A stretch of 64,000 bases of DNA, taken from contig NC_053415.1 in NCBI RefSeq assembly GCF_016859285.1, positions 19,637,501-19,701,500 on the forward strand. Reading direction: 5' to 3'. This document shows positions 21,401 to 33,700 of the stretch, piece after piece. A program made the position numbers and the translations under genes. The notes under the pieces are model-generated. The model was not told where the DNA came from and ran no database searches. It saw only the letters and a program-made list of their open reading frames with translations. The DNA is from Xiphias gladius (lineage: Eukaryota > Chordata > Actinopteri > Istiophoriformes > Xiphiidae). Position 1 is the stretch's first letter. Every line of letters starts with the position of its first letter.

Positions 21401-22400
21401 AAATGCAATAAATTACCTTAAAAGACTTTACATTAATGACTCAAATGATCATTTACATTACAGTCCTTCACCTCAGTTAAGTAAAAGCTTTCCATCATTT
21501 TTTCTTTATTTAAGGAAAAGGTCAAATGTTGGTTTTACCTCACAAGACTTTCATTGGATTTGTACCGGGTCAGAACAGATTTGCCAAAGTTTGGGTCTCG
21601 GCTGAGGGAGAGAAAAAAAAGGATCAAAAATTAATTCACTCGGACTACCGAGATGATTCATCACTGTGACACACAAAAGGAATGTAGCAGGGTGCTTTTT
21701 TAAGATGAAGGCATATTGACATGTGTTTAAGCCCGTTTATCCAAGTGGCAGAGAGTTTCCGTGATTCGGCTTTTATGATTTCCATTACTTACTCGACAGC
21801 TTCATCCTCCTCATCGGCTTTTCTGATCCAGCTGTTGTCTTTCAGGAGAGACGACTTCCTCTTGCTGTCCTCGATTGCCTGGCTGGGGCTGGTGCTCTTG
21901 GCTGCGGACACAAGAGGAGGAAAATACGAGTGTCTCCAGGTGACAAAATGTATACTGACTTAATGCAACGCAACAGAAAATTATTACATATCTAATAATT
22001 AACATTTGGCTCTGCTACTGCAATTAGATATATGTTTGGGGAAATGGGGACCTGATGTTTTGTGATTGTAAGTAGTTTCCAGGGTGTACTTTTTTTCTTG
22101 TTTGTTTAGTTTATCTTACAACTGCGACATATGTAAATTTTACGTTTTTATATACCGAAGAATTACATGGCCCACCTACACACTGGGCAAATGTACATTC
22201 TAACATTTTAATTCTTCCACATATATATATACAGTCTAATATAGGTATTATTGAAGTGTATGAGCATAAGGTGACAAATATGGCTTCTTGAATCTTGCCT
22301 CTAAAGTATTGGCACTGCATTGAATTGAAGTCTTTTTAGTATTATTATTATTATTTCACATTTCTCGGTACTTACGAGTCTGGGCTGGATACCTGCTCAT
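14260..22400 (-). CDS. scel: Sciellin, LIM-domain protein, complete
   Basis: Coding exons, 5' to 3': 22400-22376, 21901-21793, 21601-21539, 21391-21320, 21189-21157, 21044-21006, 20912-20877, 20668-20597, 20505-20437, 19909-19844, 19736-19668, 19529-19473, 18381-18319, 17886-17833, 17739-17698, 17612-17544, 17374-17324, 16682-16614, 16488-16435, 16307-16245, 15427-15319, 14549-14447, 14276-14260. The sum is 1404 nt, 467 aa. The N-terminal block DNSWIRK (30-36) and then FGKSVLTRYKSNESL match the sciellin/ZNF185 family start. The middle is Ser/Thr-rich repeats. The C-terminus is one LIM domain. In mammals sciellin is a cytoplasmic precursor of the cornified envelope in stratified epithelia; its role in fish is inferred, not seen. 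It is shorter than the human protein (about 690 aa) because it has fewer repeats. Position between slain1 and mycbp2 supports orthology. Confidence 0.9.
14415..14444. repeat. (ATT)n microsatellite abutting a scel splice donor
   Basis: An ATT array that begins one base from the donor GT (14446-14445) of the second LIM exon; on the minus strand the intron reads gtaaaataataat and onward. Confidence 0.9.
14635..15270 (+). repeat. Dispersed teleost repeat, family D, interrupted copy
   Basis: The left part (14635-14790) has aagtacagttttgaggtac, ttgcactttac and tacatttatctgacag. The right part (15165-15270) has gaatgcaggacttttac, ttgtattttaac and acttgagtaaag. The two halves of a common teleost repeat rich in 'ACTTTTACTT' motifs are separated by about 375 bp of other sequence. 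Another partial copy is at 20225-20385. It lies inside the scel intron between the two LIM exons. Confidence 0.65.
15463..15526. repeat. Exact 32-bp tandem duplication
   Basis: Two identical, directly adjacent 32-bp copies (15463-15494 and 15495-15526), each starting taacatattaaaag and ending catgtactc. Identity implies a recent event. It lies in a scel intron, 36 bp upstream of the first LIM exon on the minus strand. Confidence 0.9.
15590..16010 (+). repeat. Dispersed teleost repeat, family C, plus orientation
   Basis: Blocks in order: attggatggattgtcac, cagatgaggaat, catcaggtcaaaac, gtactttgtgttttgcac, then multiple GCATGTTAGCAT / ATGCTAACATGC units. It is the same family, inverted, as 6530-6960. 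Located in a scel intron. Confidence 0.75.
16245..20505 (-). CDS. scel: scel repeat-region exons
   Basis: Twelve short exons (42-69 nt) from 20505-20437 down to 16307-16245. Every one starts by completing a codon with one base and ends with two bases of the next, so any can be skipped or duplicated without frameshift. Three exons carry the same motif: AEDKLYDTLLPSSIKDD (19736-19668), AEDKLYDTLSPDFTKDD (18381-18319) and AEDDLYDTLLPKAILSD (17612-17544). Two carry TTISxTETVTVKSSTD (19529-19473 and 17886-17833). These correspond to the short repeated units of sciellin. Later exons are rich in Tyr and Ser (YTDDIPSPRTTSY, EDYSSDDKTYSYSRQ). Confidence 0.88.
16551..16576. repeat. (GT)n microsatellite in a scel intron
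   Basis: A GT dinucleotide array between the scel exons at 16488-16435 and 16682-16614, within a 125-bp intron. Confidence 0.9.
16980..17011. repeat. (TTTG)n microsatellite in a scel intron
   Basis: A tetranucleotide TTTG array with one TTTA variant. Confidence 0.9.
18400..19450. other. Large scel intron, 18382-19472
   Basis: A 1.1 kb intron between the two duplicated repeat modules. The part at 18420-18800 is less AT-rich than its surroundings and is open on the minus strand for 74 codons (basic, Lys/Ser-rich). I see no splice sites in phase or family motif in it, so I do not call a gene; a decayed mobile element is possible. Confidence 0.35.
20225..20413 (+). repeat. Dispersed repeat family D partial copy plus A22 tail
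   Basis: Contains gagtacttttaac, gaatgcaggattttac, ttgtattttaac and then an A run at 20392-20413. It matches the right half of the 14635-15270 element. The A tract may be incidental. Confidence 0.6.
20597..20782 (-). CDS. scel: scel exon with possible in-frame 5' extension
   Basis: The core exon is 20668-20597 (Thr-rich, TTTSTITTDGKITETTITTT). A second good acceptor (ctgcag before 20782) lies 114 nt upstream, in the same phase. The 38 codons between, starting TTTSKTTVTEKPKT, have no stop. The extension resembles the Thr-rich repeat exons but has no usable donor of its own, so it can only be translated fused to the core exon. The short form is used in the 467-aa count. Confidence 0.5.
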
Positions 22401-22413
22401 TTTGTAACTTCAC
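20877..22413 (-). CDS. scel: scel N-terminal coding exons
   Basis: Exon 22413-22376 contains 13 nt of leader and then ATG at 22400 (MSRYPAQT). The acceptor ttacag before 22413 means at least one noncoding exon lies upstream. Exon 21901-21793 encodes the basic/Ser block and DNSWIRKADEEDEAV. Exon 21601-21539 gives RDPNFGKSVLTRYKSNESL. The next exon must use the acceptor catag before 21391, not the nearer cag, because only that one avoids an immediate stop. Exons 21189-21157, 21044-21006 and 20912-20877 are very short (33-39 nt). The last has a gtacgt donor (chosen for phase); a gtaaag four bases further would break phase. Confidence 0.85.
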
Positions 22414-23740
22414 CTGTAAGTGTGAAAGAACAAGAAGGGAATTCATCACATAAAGAAACTACAGTATATTAGCCACTAGGTGGTACTGTGGGTGGAGACC
22501 TTCCACATGCTGTGCTGTACAGTGCCCGTTGTGTGTTGAAGTTTAACCTGAGATCAGTGCACATGCAAACTCAACCCAGAAAGTTTAGGAATCACTGCTT
22601 TTAATCTGCAGTGTCTCCGTATAATTGCTTTCCTCTTCATAAGCACTGATATGCACATTTTCATCAGGTTTGTTCTGTGAATATCACGCTGGGTTTGTCA
22701 CTGTGCCTGTATCAACATAAGCCCCGCTCAGCCCCAGGTTCACTAATTAAGCACTAAACTGGTTTGTCTTGATCTGGACCCACATGAAGACACACCTACT
22801 GTCCATGACACACCTTCTCCAAACACACCACTGTCAGGAAAACGGAGGGGCGTATCAGTAAAATGCCATTGACTACTGATGATAAAGATTGTGCCCTTTG
22901 ACTATGCACACTCCAGCACAAATTCTTTCGAATCAGAGGTCTGAAGGCAGCCATCTGCAGTTGTGTGGGAAGAGTGTAAATGCAACATTTGTCCAATTAC
23001 CAGAAACACAATAAAACTGTCCGACGACTTCTATTTGTCCAAAAACAGAGTGTTTAGTGCTGGCTTTGTCTGTATTATGTTGGCTTGTGTGAAGTAGTTT
23101 TGTATCTCTGGTTATAATGTGTAGGACAGGCCAGTGTGACAGATGTCTTGAGTTAAAGAGCTGAAACGGAACTTGTCTTTCTGGCTATTCTCAAAAATAA
23201 AGGCAGACTCAGTAAAATCTCTGGTTTTGAGAGTTTGAGCTTTCTAAGAAAGGAATTGCTCTTGAGGATTATACAGTTATTATTTAAGTGCACGGTTCAA
23301 TTCTGAACTCGCACTTGAGATATTTTCTGACTATATAATATTGTGTGGCAGATTTTTATGTGATTTGGCAACCCAAAACTTAAGTCAAGACAGTACAGGC
23401 TAGCACTTTGAAAATGCAAATTTTTAATGTTTGCTATGCACCATAAACCCTAGAGTGTGTGTATATGTGTCATTTGTATCCTGTATCTAGTGTATAAATG
23501 TCACTAAAAAAAGGACATACACTCCTCATACATATTTCTGTATGTATTGTACGTATTTTTTCAGGACCCGTCGCACCTCAGTGCAGAACACCTTGTCTCA
23601 AAGAACTCAGTACCACACAGAAAATTATCTACATATTTTTGAAAGCACATTTTCATCTAAGTCTGTATCATCAATGTACTAAAATATTAACGGAAACTAG
23701 AAAACTGTCAAAGGGATTCGAAAAGAGACTAGGTACGTAC

Positions 23741-23890
23741 CTCCACAGAAAGCTCTGGGACTCGCTGGACGGAGTAAACTCTCACTATAGTTCGGGTCCC
23801 GACACCTGTCTATCACTCTGCAGTATTTGCAATCACACCCCTATCCCTTCTCCTTTAAATGTCAAGGGAGGAGATTCTACAGCCACCCAA
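23741..23890 (-). promoter_or_regulatory. Putative scel first exon and TATA-like promoter
   Basis: On the minus strand a strong donor (ctgtggag/gtacgt) ends an exon at 23741. A TATA-like ATTTAAAG sits at about 23852-23859, which would place initiation near 23825 and give an exon of about 85 nt. That interval has no ATG, in agreement with the start codon lying in the next exon (22400). CACCC-type text (plus gggtgtgg near 23890) lies just upstream. A TATA-type, tissue-restricted promoter would suit an epithelial gene; this is inference. Confidence 0.5.
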
Positions 23891-26800
23891 GGGTGTGGCT
23901 TCAGTCAAAGAATACTTTCTCTCTCCCTCTCACACTAGCTTATCCTCTTTCCATCATCACCATTTATGCCTCATTAATTGCTCTGCTTTTTGTTTGTAAG
24001 TAGAAAAAAAAAAATGTCTTTGGGCGGGGTGCCGGAGGACCTGCAGCTCAACTTGGGTGTCAAGGAAGCAGAACTGCACAGTGGGTGTGGCATTTTGTGC
24101 TTCTCTGATTTACTATAACCTTGAACTGAATGGGAGATGATTTAATTGAGACACTATTAAATAGTAATCTCCTGTTTGAAACATTTGATCCATATTCACT
24201 GTGAAATAACGCATGTAAAACTGTAATGTGTATTGATCTTTGGTCTAGATATATGACTGACTGGCCCCTTTGAACTTAACATGAGAAAAGGGCTACCTCC
24301 AAAGCTATTACCCCGCATCCCGCTGACTTTTTAATACAATACCTGGCTAACAGTGGACTTTACACATACTGCATATGCTAATAAAAGTACTGGAAGGTAA
24401 GGGGCTTTCAATTTGATTTTCACTCTCGGGTTATATGTTTTGCTGAGATCCGATAAATATCACAGTATCTGAGATGAGTACTTAAACTTGAACAGTGTAG
24501 TCAGAGAGAAACTTAAACACACTGGTAATAAAAAGGGCACCCAACACACCGCTGTCTGCTGATGCCGTACCAGGTCCCAACCACATCCTTAAATTTGAAT
24601 GAAATCTCTCCAGAATGACATTTAATATCATGTATAATTATACTGATTAAGAGCAAGCCATCTGCAGTGCCCTCCAAAGAGAAGTACCTGAGTTGCTTCA
24701 GGTGAGAGTTATAGGAGATAAGAGGTTAGCTGATAAACAGAGGAACGCACATTAAATCAGGCTTTAACTACAAATGTATTGATGTTACTATGAGCTTTAT
24801 TACTGGGAGTGCTACCTTTTGGGCGATCAAAGGTATGAAAAGTGCATAGCATGCTGGGGTGTGACAACTAGATGGTGATAGTTGAAACACTCCTAGTCAT
24901 GATGACAGCGCGACAGGAATGAAGACTGCCCTGAAATGGCCAAACTACTTGGAAAAATGTCAACAGGCCACGGCACATTTTTAATAGGAATTAATTTCAA
25001 TATAAACAAGCACGGCCAAGTATCACGTTTTAAAGGAAACTCTATACATTCAGTTACTTGCTCAGCTAAATTAAGGCATATAAATGAACTTAAAGTGACA
25101 AAATAAGCACAATCAACCCCAAATGTAGCATATTGGTATTATTGTCATTCATTCATTTATTAGCCAACAATAATCTCCCGCTCTCTTTTCTGTATGGCTT
25201 TATAAATTCAAGTGGAAATCACTGACACTAGGTGGCGCTAGAGCTGTGATGGATGAAATGACAATACCGGTTGTGCAGCTCTGTTAAAATAAATAAATAA
25301 AACAAGTTGCTCAAAGCAACTACTGTTATTCAGTCAAAGTAGCAGATTTTAGTGAAACCTGTTCTCTTATGGTGACTGAAACTGATAGCCATGAGTATGA
25401 TTTTGAACTGAAACAGATTAAGAGCTGTCATGACGGGGCAACTGATGACACACTTTCATATCATTCCAACAACCTGTCTAGACTTTTATACCGGCCCTGG
25501 TTCCTGATTTGTTTGTGGCAACTGGATTTCATCCCTGCCAGTTCAGCTCATATTTGTCGCCTGACCTATGGCATCATCTTGGCCTAGATATCCTGTCCCT
25601 CCTCCCTCCATTCGTCTTGTAACTGGACAGAGCCGAGACCGCCAGGGGTTGCGCGTGCAGCCTCTGTGTCTTCACGTTACTCAATTAAACGCCAAATCGT
25701 TCTCTTTTTATAACCTACTACCTAAAGCACATTAAGGACGGGGGGCAATGAATGTCAGCTGTTTGTGAACTAGTCAGTTATGGTGCTTTTACAGTAGATT
25801 ATTACAATACACTTCAACTAAGTTCCTTTTCAATTATAGTATTTCATACTGAAACCCTAATAGCACAACCCCTCAGTTTTATGTTTATACATTCTTCTGC
25901 TCAGAGTCAGTTGTCGTCCCTGATGCATGCTGGTACTCTGATACTGTGCGTGATAATCTCCGAATGCTTCCTGGGTTGCTATGAGAGGAGACTGTAGACC
26001 GACCCCTCTCTTGTCATTGGGCTATTGGAATACCTCGCAGCCAATAAAGCACCGCTGGGGCCTGTGCAAATCTCTGTCTCTCTCTCTCTCTCTCTCTCAA
26101 TGAATATACATGCGCATCCACACGTACATACCTTTTATACCACCTTTTTAAAAAAGATGACATTAGATTTCAATTTGACCGCAGGTCGATCCAATAGAAT
26201 AAAGCATTTGGAAAATGTACTTGCTCAATACATGTTCATACGTGTACTCAGTCAGACATACAGTACCTGTATAATTGACATATTATTTACACTTCTGTGA
26301 ATCCTACACTGCCTGCAGCTTTTTTCAATTTCCACCTTTGCTTTGCAGTGTGTTTTGGCCTTTACTGCAGTTTTGACTGATGTTACCCAACGCACAGTAT
26401 CTCCCAATTTCCTCCTGCAGTATTTTTGTGCTCCCTCTGCCCCCCTCTCTCACCCCTGTCACTAGGAGAATGAAAATGCACGCATTGCCATCATCATAAT
26501 CGGCATGTCGCATTACCGAGGCACTACAGTATTCCCATGCCATTTGAATTTTAGGCAGAAATAAACAAAATGAATTTGTTATCTCGCTGAGTGCAAGCCT
26601 CATAATCTATGTTAAGGAAAAGGTGCATCAATTGCAGTGGGTAGATAGGGGCTATGTAGTATTCGGCTAGGGCCTGCTCAGTGAAGACCACTGTATCCCT
26701 GTGCAAACTAATGAGTTGTTTAAGAAGGCATGTCTGAGATCACGGGGCAACATTTCACAGTAACTCAGTGGTCACTGGAGAAGGAAGTAGGATACAAAAA

Positions 26801-27239
26801 CCGAACATTACTCCAGGCAGCTGTTATTGGAACAGAATTAAATGGACTGTAACTGATTGTGGCAGAGAAGAAATTGTGAAGTGTAAAATCAAGTCAGTCT
26901 TAACATAATGCAACACTGTTTTTAAAGATCACACCAGAGCTTCAGGGTTTTTTTTTTTTTTTTTTTTGTGGGCAACAAAAGAATTTAATAGCTTTTAATA
27001 GTATCTCAGTGTTCCAATTTTAGATCAAACTGGGAGGGGCTCTGGTTGGACCTCTGCAAATTAAATGTCCAGATTCTAACTGTGCACAGTGTGGAAAATA
27101 ACCAAATTGCTCCATCTAATGCTCTGTGGCGCTATCTTCCACCTCCACGAGTGCCGATATGTGTTTAAAAAATTCAACTATACATCAGAATAGTTGTCTA
27201 CAGGGAGGTCATTGTTCAAATAAATCAGCGATAGCATCG
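23891..27239. other. scel-mycbp2 divergent intergenic region
   Basis: About 3.3 kb with no coding support on either strand. It holds a CT microsatellite (26071-26098), a T20 run (26948-26967) and AT-rich sequence. A somewhat GC-richer island at 25480-25720 and the interval near 27000-27240 are the only places that look different. Frames of 60-90 codons here are random. Confidence 0.6.
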
Positions 27240-27721
27240 CTCGGTTTGGTCGTATGAAAATATCCCGGCATGCTAGCGACGCAAGACTCAGCAAGGGAGG
27301 GGAGGGATGATGGAGCTAAGATGGCAGACCAACTGAGGGTGCTCCCTCTCCGGGGTCAAGAAATATTCAAGGAACGAATGAAACCGAAACACGACAGGGC
27401 GGTTTCTGGGAATGAATGGTGCCGTTTCTGCGATTTTGCAAGAAAATTTGTTATGGCCTGAGAAGATATATTTTCAGGCGACAAGCACCGTGTTAACGCT
27501 GTGGCCGGATCGGAAGACCGTAGTCGCACTAACAGACTGGCTACAATTTTGCGTTTATAATAACCGTGGACCGTGGATGCTAATTGTGATATTTCTACAA
27601 CTTGGAATGGGCAATTAATGTGACATGTGGAGGATTTAATGACAGGTTGATTGCATCTGGTGGCTAGATATCATCTAGCTGTGATATCTTTTGAGTGATA
27701 TATGCATTGTTCTCCAAAACG
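27240..27721 (+). promoter_or_regulatory. Putative mycbp2 promoter and 5' leader with uORFs
   Basis: A GC- and CpG-richer stretch before the mycbp2 start. AAGATGGC at 27318-27325 is a YY1-type site of the kind found just inside the leader of TATA-less housekeeping promoters, which suggests initiation slightly upstream. ATGs at 27270 and 27321 share one frame that runs to a stop at 27459-27461 (63 and 46 codons), and another begins at 27412. If transcription starts upstream of 27270 these are upstream ORFs. An in-frame TGA at 27692-27694 fixes the main start at 27722. A further 5' intron cannot be excluded. Confidence 0.45.
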
Positions 27722-30700
27722 ATGATGTGTGCTGCTGCGGCAGCGGCCGCCGGTGGTGGGATTTTGCCCTCCTCATCACCGTCGATGGGGCTGGGTGTCA
27801 GGGTCATTCCTGGAGTAGGGGCCGATCTCTCCACCATTGGTTCGGGTATGGGTTCTTGTCCGACACCCGGAGCCCAGTCGGATTGTCGGACTCGGTACCA
27901 GCTTTTACTCTCAGGGCGAGCTCTGGCGGAAAGATACCGACGGATTTATACCACCGCTATCAACGATAAAGAGCAAGGGATAAATCAAGGGAGGTGAGTG
28001 GTTAACGTGGAAAATACAGATATCTGAGAAGCTGGTCTGTCATTTGTGCTGCTAAGTGAGCTAACGACCGTAAGCTAACATTAACCCTTGCTCTGTGGTA
28101 CGTCGGTTAACATTAGCAACACATAAGTTAATAGATATTCGTGGTTCAAGGGCTAGTCGGACCATGGTCACATTACACATTGTTTTAACTACAAACAATA
28201 TGCCAGGAGCTCCATAATTTGGGTGCAGCCTGCCAGGGGAGGGGGGGGTCAGCTTGCTAGGTAGCATTTTGGCTTTGACTTCCCTAGCTTATCCGTGTCT
28301 GCTAAGCTAATGTTACGTTAGTTGACTGTTGCGCGGGGGATTTGCACTCCGGGTGCTCTGGACATTGTATTTTAGCCAGACATTGACACATTGCCATTGA
28401 AATAAAGGCACTGCCTACGCGGACTCGAAAAAGTGCACTCATATCGGCTCATATCCAAAACAAGCTAGCTAACAAACTGTCATGACAGCAGTTTGTCAAT
28501 TTGTTTTGAGTAAATAGCTGCTGCTCAGCTAAACGTAAACAAACGTACTGGTTGTGTAATGCTTATTTTTTTAATTTATTTTTTTGGGGTTAAACATTTT
28601 AAACACTCATTCTCAAGCGTTGTCACCACAATGTACATTGGCCAACTAGTCATTTAATAAAATATGATGTAGTGAGCTTTGTGTATTTAGGCCCAACGGC
28701 GTCACTGTTTCGATAGCTAGCAGACGTTAACGAACGTTGAGAGGCATCAGCCCTTCCCCAGGTTATCTTAACGTAAACTACAGCTTTTTATTTTTCAAGA
28801 AAAATGCAGATGATAATGAGCAGATATACATTTAAACGCATAATAGGTGCAGCACATTTCTACTTAAACGTTCAAAATGTTTGGGTGAGGTTGTGTTGGG
28901 AGGTGGATGTACTCATTTGCTTTTCTGGCACAAGCGGGTAATACAGTTACGTCATTGTAGTCAGTCAGGTTGTAGCCCATGCAGCATCCTCCCTCTCAAA
29001 CCGAATAGTTTTTCTCAGCCAAACACGTACAAGGCATGCTTTGAGCATAGGCCGGTAGAGTCGTATGCAAAAAGTTTGGGCAAACCTGGACAAATTACAT
29101 ATGTTGTTGTGAGGAAGTAAATAGAATCCCTGCAGCAAACACACCTTAAATGCACTCTTGCTTTTTATTTCATCATCTTGAAAAATAGGGAAGAAAAGTA
29201 ATTGGAGGCATGTGCGAAAGTTTCGGCACCGTACAAAGAATGTTGGTGGAAATCTTATGTTTTGGGGGTTGCGTGGCAGCCAGTGGCACGGATAAAACAC
29301 TGCACAGATAGAGGGAAGAATGAATTCCACTAAATATCAGTAAGTTCTGCACGTGAATTTAATGCAGCAAGTCAAGGAAGTAAACCTGAAAAGTGGCTAC
29401 TACAACAGGACAATGACCCACATCATACCTCAAAGTCCACCATGAACTACTTCAAGAAACACAAGCTGAAGGTTTAGGAATGGCCCTCACAGTCCCTTGA
29501 CTTATATAGATCTTAAGCATGCTGTGTGTGCAAGATGGCCTAAAAATGTCTCAGAAATTTAAGTGACCTGCAAGAAAGAGTGGGTGAAAATTCCTAAATC
29601 AAGAATAAAAAGACGTTAACTTGGCTACACAAAGGGTTTGCAAGCTGTGATATCTTCAAAAAATCAACAAAATATGTAATTTTTCCCAGGGGTGTCCAAA
29701 TGTCTTCATACAACTGTTATGTGTTCTTGAAGTGTCTAACATTAGTCTCATTGGACCACTATTTCGATAACCAACTCCTGAAATCTTTGGTCTATACATA
29801 TGAGGAACAAAAAAACAACTCCAACTTCTCCAGATTTATCATGTTATTTTGAGGAACCATCTTATGACAGTTTTTCTTTGTTTCCCTGATAGTGAAATAT
29901 GTTGCTGGTACATAACATTCAGATATTGTGATATATAGCTGCGATGATTAGCCGATTGATTGATAAGTCGATCAGTAGAAAATTCATGTGCGACTGTTTC
30001 GATAATTGAATAATCATTTTGGTATTTTTTTTAATGCAAAAATGCCAAACTTTTGCCGGTTGCTGCTTCTCAAATGTGAGAATTTAATGCTTCTCTGTGT
30101 CATATATGATAGTACAGTTAAAATATTTGGGTTTTGGCCTGTTGATTGGCAAAACAAGACATTTGAAAATGTAACCCTGGGCTCTAAGAAATTATAATTT
30201 TCACATTTTATAGACACAACAATAAACCGATTAATTGAGAAAATGATTGGAAGATTAATTGATAATGAAAATGATTGTTAGTTGCAGCCCTGGTCAGATA
30301 CATGGAAGCTTTAGGGAACTGTTTTGGAAGCCCTTTGAACCAAGTGCCAGTCAACCTTATTGCCCAGATGGATTTGTTGATATTTGCCTCCAAATTTTAA
30401 AGATCAGATAGACACTGCTGTCTCTCTGATTCAGTCAGCCTGATTTTAGTGTGGTATTTTGATGAGTAAGAATAACCCATCTCGTCAGTATGTGCTCGTA
30501 GGGTTGAGGTTTTCGAAACTAATTCTCTTTGGTGACATGCCATCAGAAATCAATACACAGTTGCACTTTCAAGTAATTAAATTAAGACCAAACAAACAAA
30601 AAGAAAAAACAAAGAAAATCATTCAAGCTTACTGAGCAAAAAGTGTACAGAATTATTATATTAAGACTTTTAAAACAGCCTGTCAAAAGGAGATTTTAAA

Positions 30701-33700
30701 GCCATTGCTTTTTTGTATTTAGTAGTGAGTAATAATGACTAAAGACACTGCAATGGGCTCAAGATTGCAACAGTTATTCTAAGCAAATTAAAGAATTTTT
30801 TTTCCAACATCATAACTGGCTTGAAGAAAAATAGGTTGACGTTTATCTTATCACAAGATTTTCTTAATAACCCCTTGTGATAAGATAGTGATATCCTATT
30901 CCATTTGTTTGATTTTAACCACTGCTTACATAGACAGTATATTTTGCAATACTTAGTCATCATTTTGTACTTTCAGAGGGAAGAAGGCTTTGAGTAAGAA
31001 GAAACTGAAAAGGCGACAGAAAGTCAAGTCAAAAGTCAAATCAAGAACAAAGGTAAGAGATGCTTTATTGTCTAAAAAATATTACACTATTTTACATTTG
31101 TCCTTCTATGTAATGTACAGTTTCTGTATTTATACTTGGGTATTATCAATAGGCTACTCTGTACAGAGATGGTTTTAAACTTTTACAATATTTATATAAT
31201 TACCTATATTGTTTATGCCTTATGATACATAAACAATGCATAATACCATACAATGTAAATTGTTGCAATGTTAAATAACAAATAGGCACAATGCTCAACA
31301 TCAGGACTACTTGAACCATTTCATAGACATAATTAAATGTCTACATTTAGTAGATGTTGCTTTAAAAAAAAAAATAATACAAACATGACTGACAATTTTA
31401 ATTTGTAAATATCACCGCCTTAGGTATGCAGTGTTTAGTTATTAAAGCTGGTCTGACTGTATTGAATGAATATAACAGATTAAAATAAGAGTAAAAATAA
31501 AGTTAGATTATCTGTAATCTTGAAGGTGTTGTGTTTTGGCAAAATCTTTATTTTCATTGGTGGTACTGGTCAGGTGCCAGGAAGCTTATCGCAACATGAA
31601 GCTGGAAAGGTCGATAGCCAGAATGTGAGACACATGGGAGTGGCTATGGCTTGTGCATGATGGCCTGTTGCCGAGCGACCTGATGTGTTCCACATCTCCA
31701 CGGCAACAGTTGCCGGCCTCCATCTCCTTCATCCAAAGAGGGAACCTAGTCTGTATCAGAGGATTTGGCTGTGTTTTTGCCTCTGATGTATACTTTGCAT
31801 GGACAACATAGGCTAACTAGTCTATCCCCAAATTAAGTCAACAAACATTATCCACTCAGATTATATTGACTCATCTCCTTGCTGTTTTTCTCAGAGCATG
31901 AGAGAGCAGCCTGTTCTATGGTTTGTCTGTAACATTGTTAGTCAGTGCTTGGATTTAACTTTATTATGCATTTTTTTTCCCAGTAGCTTGCAGGCAGAGG
32001 CTAGCGAGATGAATGCGATAGTAGCAGAGAAGGACAGAGGCTCTACTACTTTCTCATCTTTAACTTCTAAAAGAACTAATCCAGTCAGGCAATTCAATGT
32101 AGAGTGGGCTAGTCAGTTAGATTTTCTTCAGCTTGACTTGTTCAGTGAGTTGATGTCCTCGAACAATATCAGATATTATTTTTAGAGCCAGAGAATTGAG
32201 TTGTAGGCAATGCTGGCTGGCAGGCAGGCAGGCGGGCACAAAAACGTTGGTAGTTACACGGGCAGTCATGCTGTATTTGTATGTGTTGTCCTCACTCTTG
32301 CTCTGTCATGCCTCTCACTCCGGCGTAGTCAGACAAGAGTGTGATTCCAAAGGGCCTCTTCTCCTCCTTTTGTCTGCTTCTGTGCTTATAAACATGTTAA
32401 AGTTGAGTCAGAACGAAGACAAAGCATAACCACTTACCATCATGATGAAGAGGGTGAAGTAACGTTTTGCGTACAGGAAGATGAGTGATTAGCCTTTTTC
32501 AAAAACTATAATTAAATAACAATGTAATTGTTCAAATGATACATTTAATAGAATAACGTAAAAGAAAATCTTTATAGTATCTTAATAATCTACATAATAT
32601 CTATAAATTATACCTGTCAGCAGTGTTGCACCTTTGCCTTTTTTAAATTTTTAAATTTTTAATTTTTTATAAAATCAATCCAATATACTTAAATACACTG
32701 GCAGATACTAAGTACCTATGAGTGCCTTATTAAATTGGTCATTCATGCTGTTGTAAGCATAGCATGAAAGCATGAAACTAACATTCTGGGCTTCTTCTTG
32801 AATTCTGGCAACCCAGAATCATCAGTATCTCCTACAAATTACATTCCTGTACATCTATTTTGCACTAGCAAGATACATTTTAGGGAAAATGTACTATTGA
32901 CAGGAATAGTTTTCCTTTCATGTATCAGAATATTTAGATTGAAGCATCTGCAAAACATCAATCGCCAACTTTTTAGAGCTTTATTTGTTTTTCCAATAAA
33001 ATTGTTGCTTTGGAAGGATAAGCAGCTGAAACCAGTTAAAAGAGATTGTGGTCATGATTAAAAGATACAAATGTCTACACTCACAGCTAGAATGTAAAGA
33101 GATTCAAGCCTAGCAGGCCAGTGTTGAAGGGAGGTACTCATATGTCCATCCACCACCCTAACCTCCATTTCCTTACTTTGTATTGCACTATATAAATGTC
33201 CCATAACTTCCTTCATTCAAATTGAATATGGCCATTAATTGGTCATGCGGAATGGCTGCAAAATTTTTGATTTGTAGGAGACCGCATTGAATACGATGTA
33301 CTCATAACCTGTAGTGCACAAAAAGCTAGGCCTGGATAAACATCAGCATCACACTTTTTAAATAATTGATAATAATAAACAGGCTAACTATTAAAGTTAT
33401 TGGTAGTGGTATCTAAATTATTTGCCATTGTAGAATATGAGGAGTAGTAGCCCCAGTTTGTGCCTCTCATGTATTAGCATTAATATTACACTTGAGGCAG
33501 AGAGCTAAGCATCCATTTTTCTGAAAGATAAACACACGTCACCACTCCTGTATCTTTCAGAGAAATGGCTGCTTAACTCTGTGACTTGAATTTGTGGGGA
33601 GTATGGAGACTAGAGATGAAACACTGACAGACTGGTTTTTGTATAGCCAAATGTTGAGTCTGAGTAAAGACAGTAATTTTTGAATGTCTATCAATATTCT

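Noticed and set aside
24000-27240. An additional small gene or tRNA between scel and mycbp2
   Set aside because: No tRNA A/B-box pair with a cloverleaf, no splice-linked frames and no familiar peptide were found in this interval by eye.
28965-29330. 121-codon minus-strand open frame in mycbp2 intron 1
   Set aside because: It spans the left end of the degraded Tc1-like element on the strand opposite to its recognisable transposase text; the peptide has no family features.
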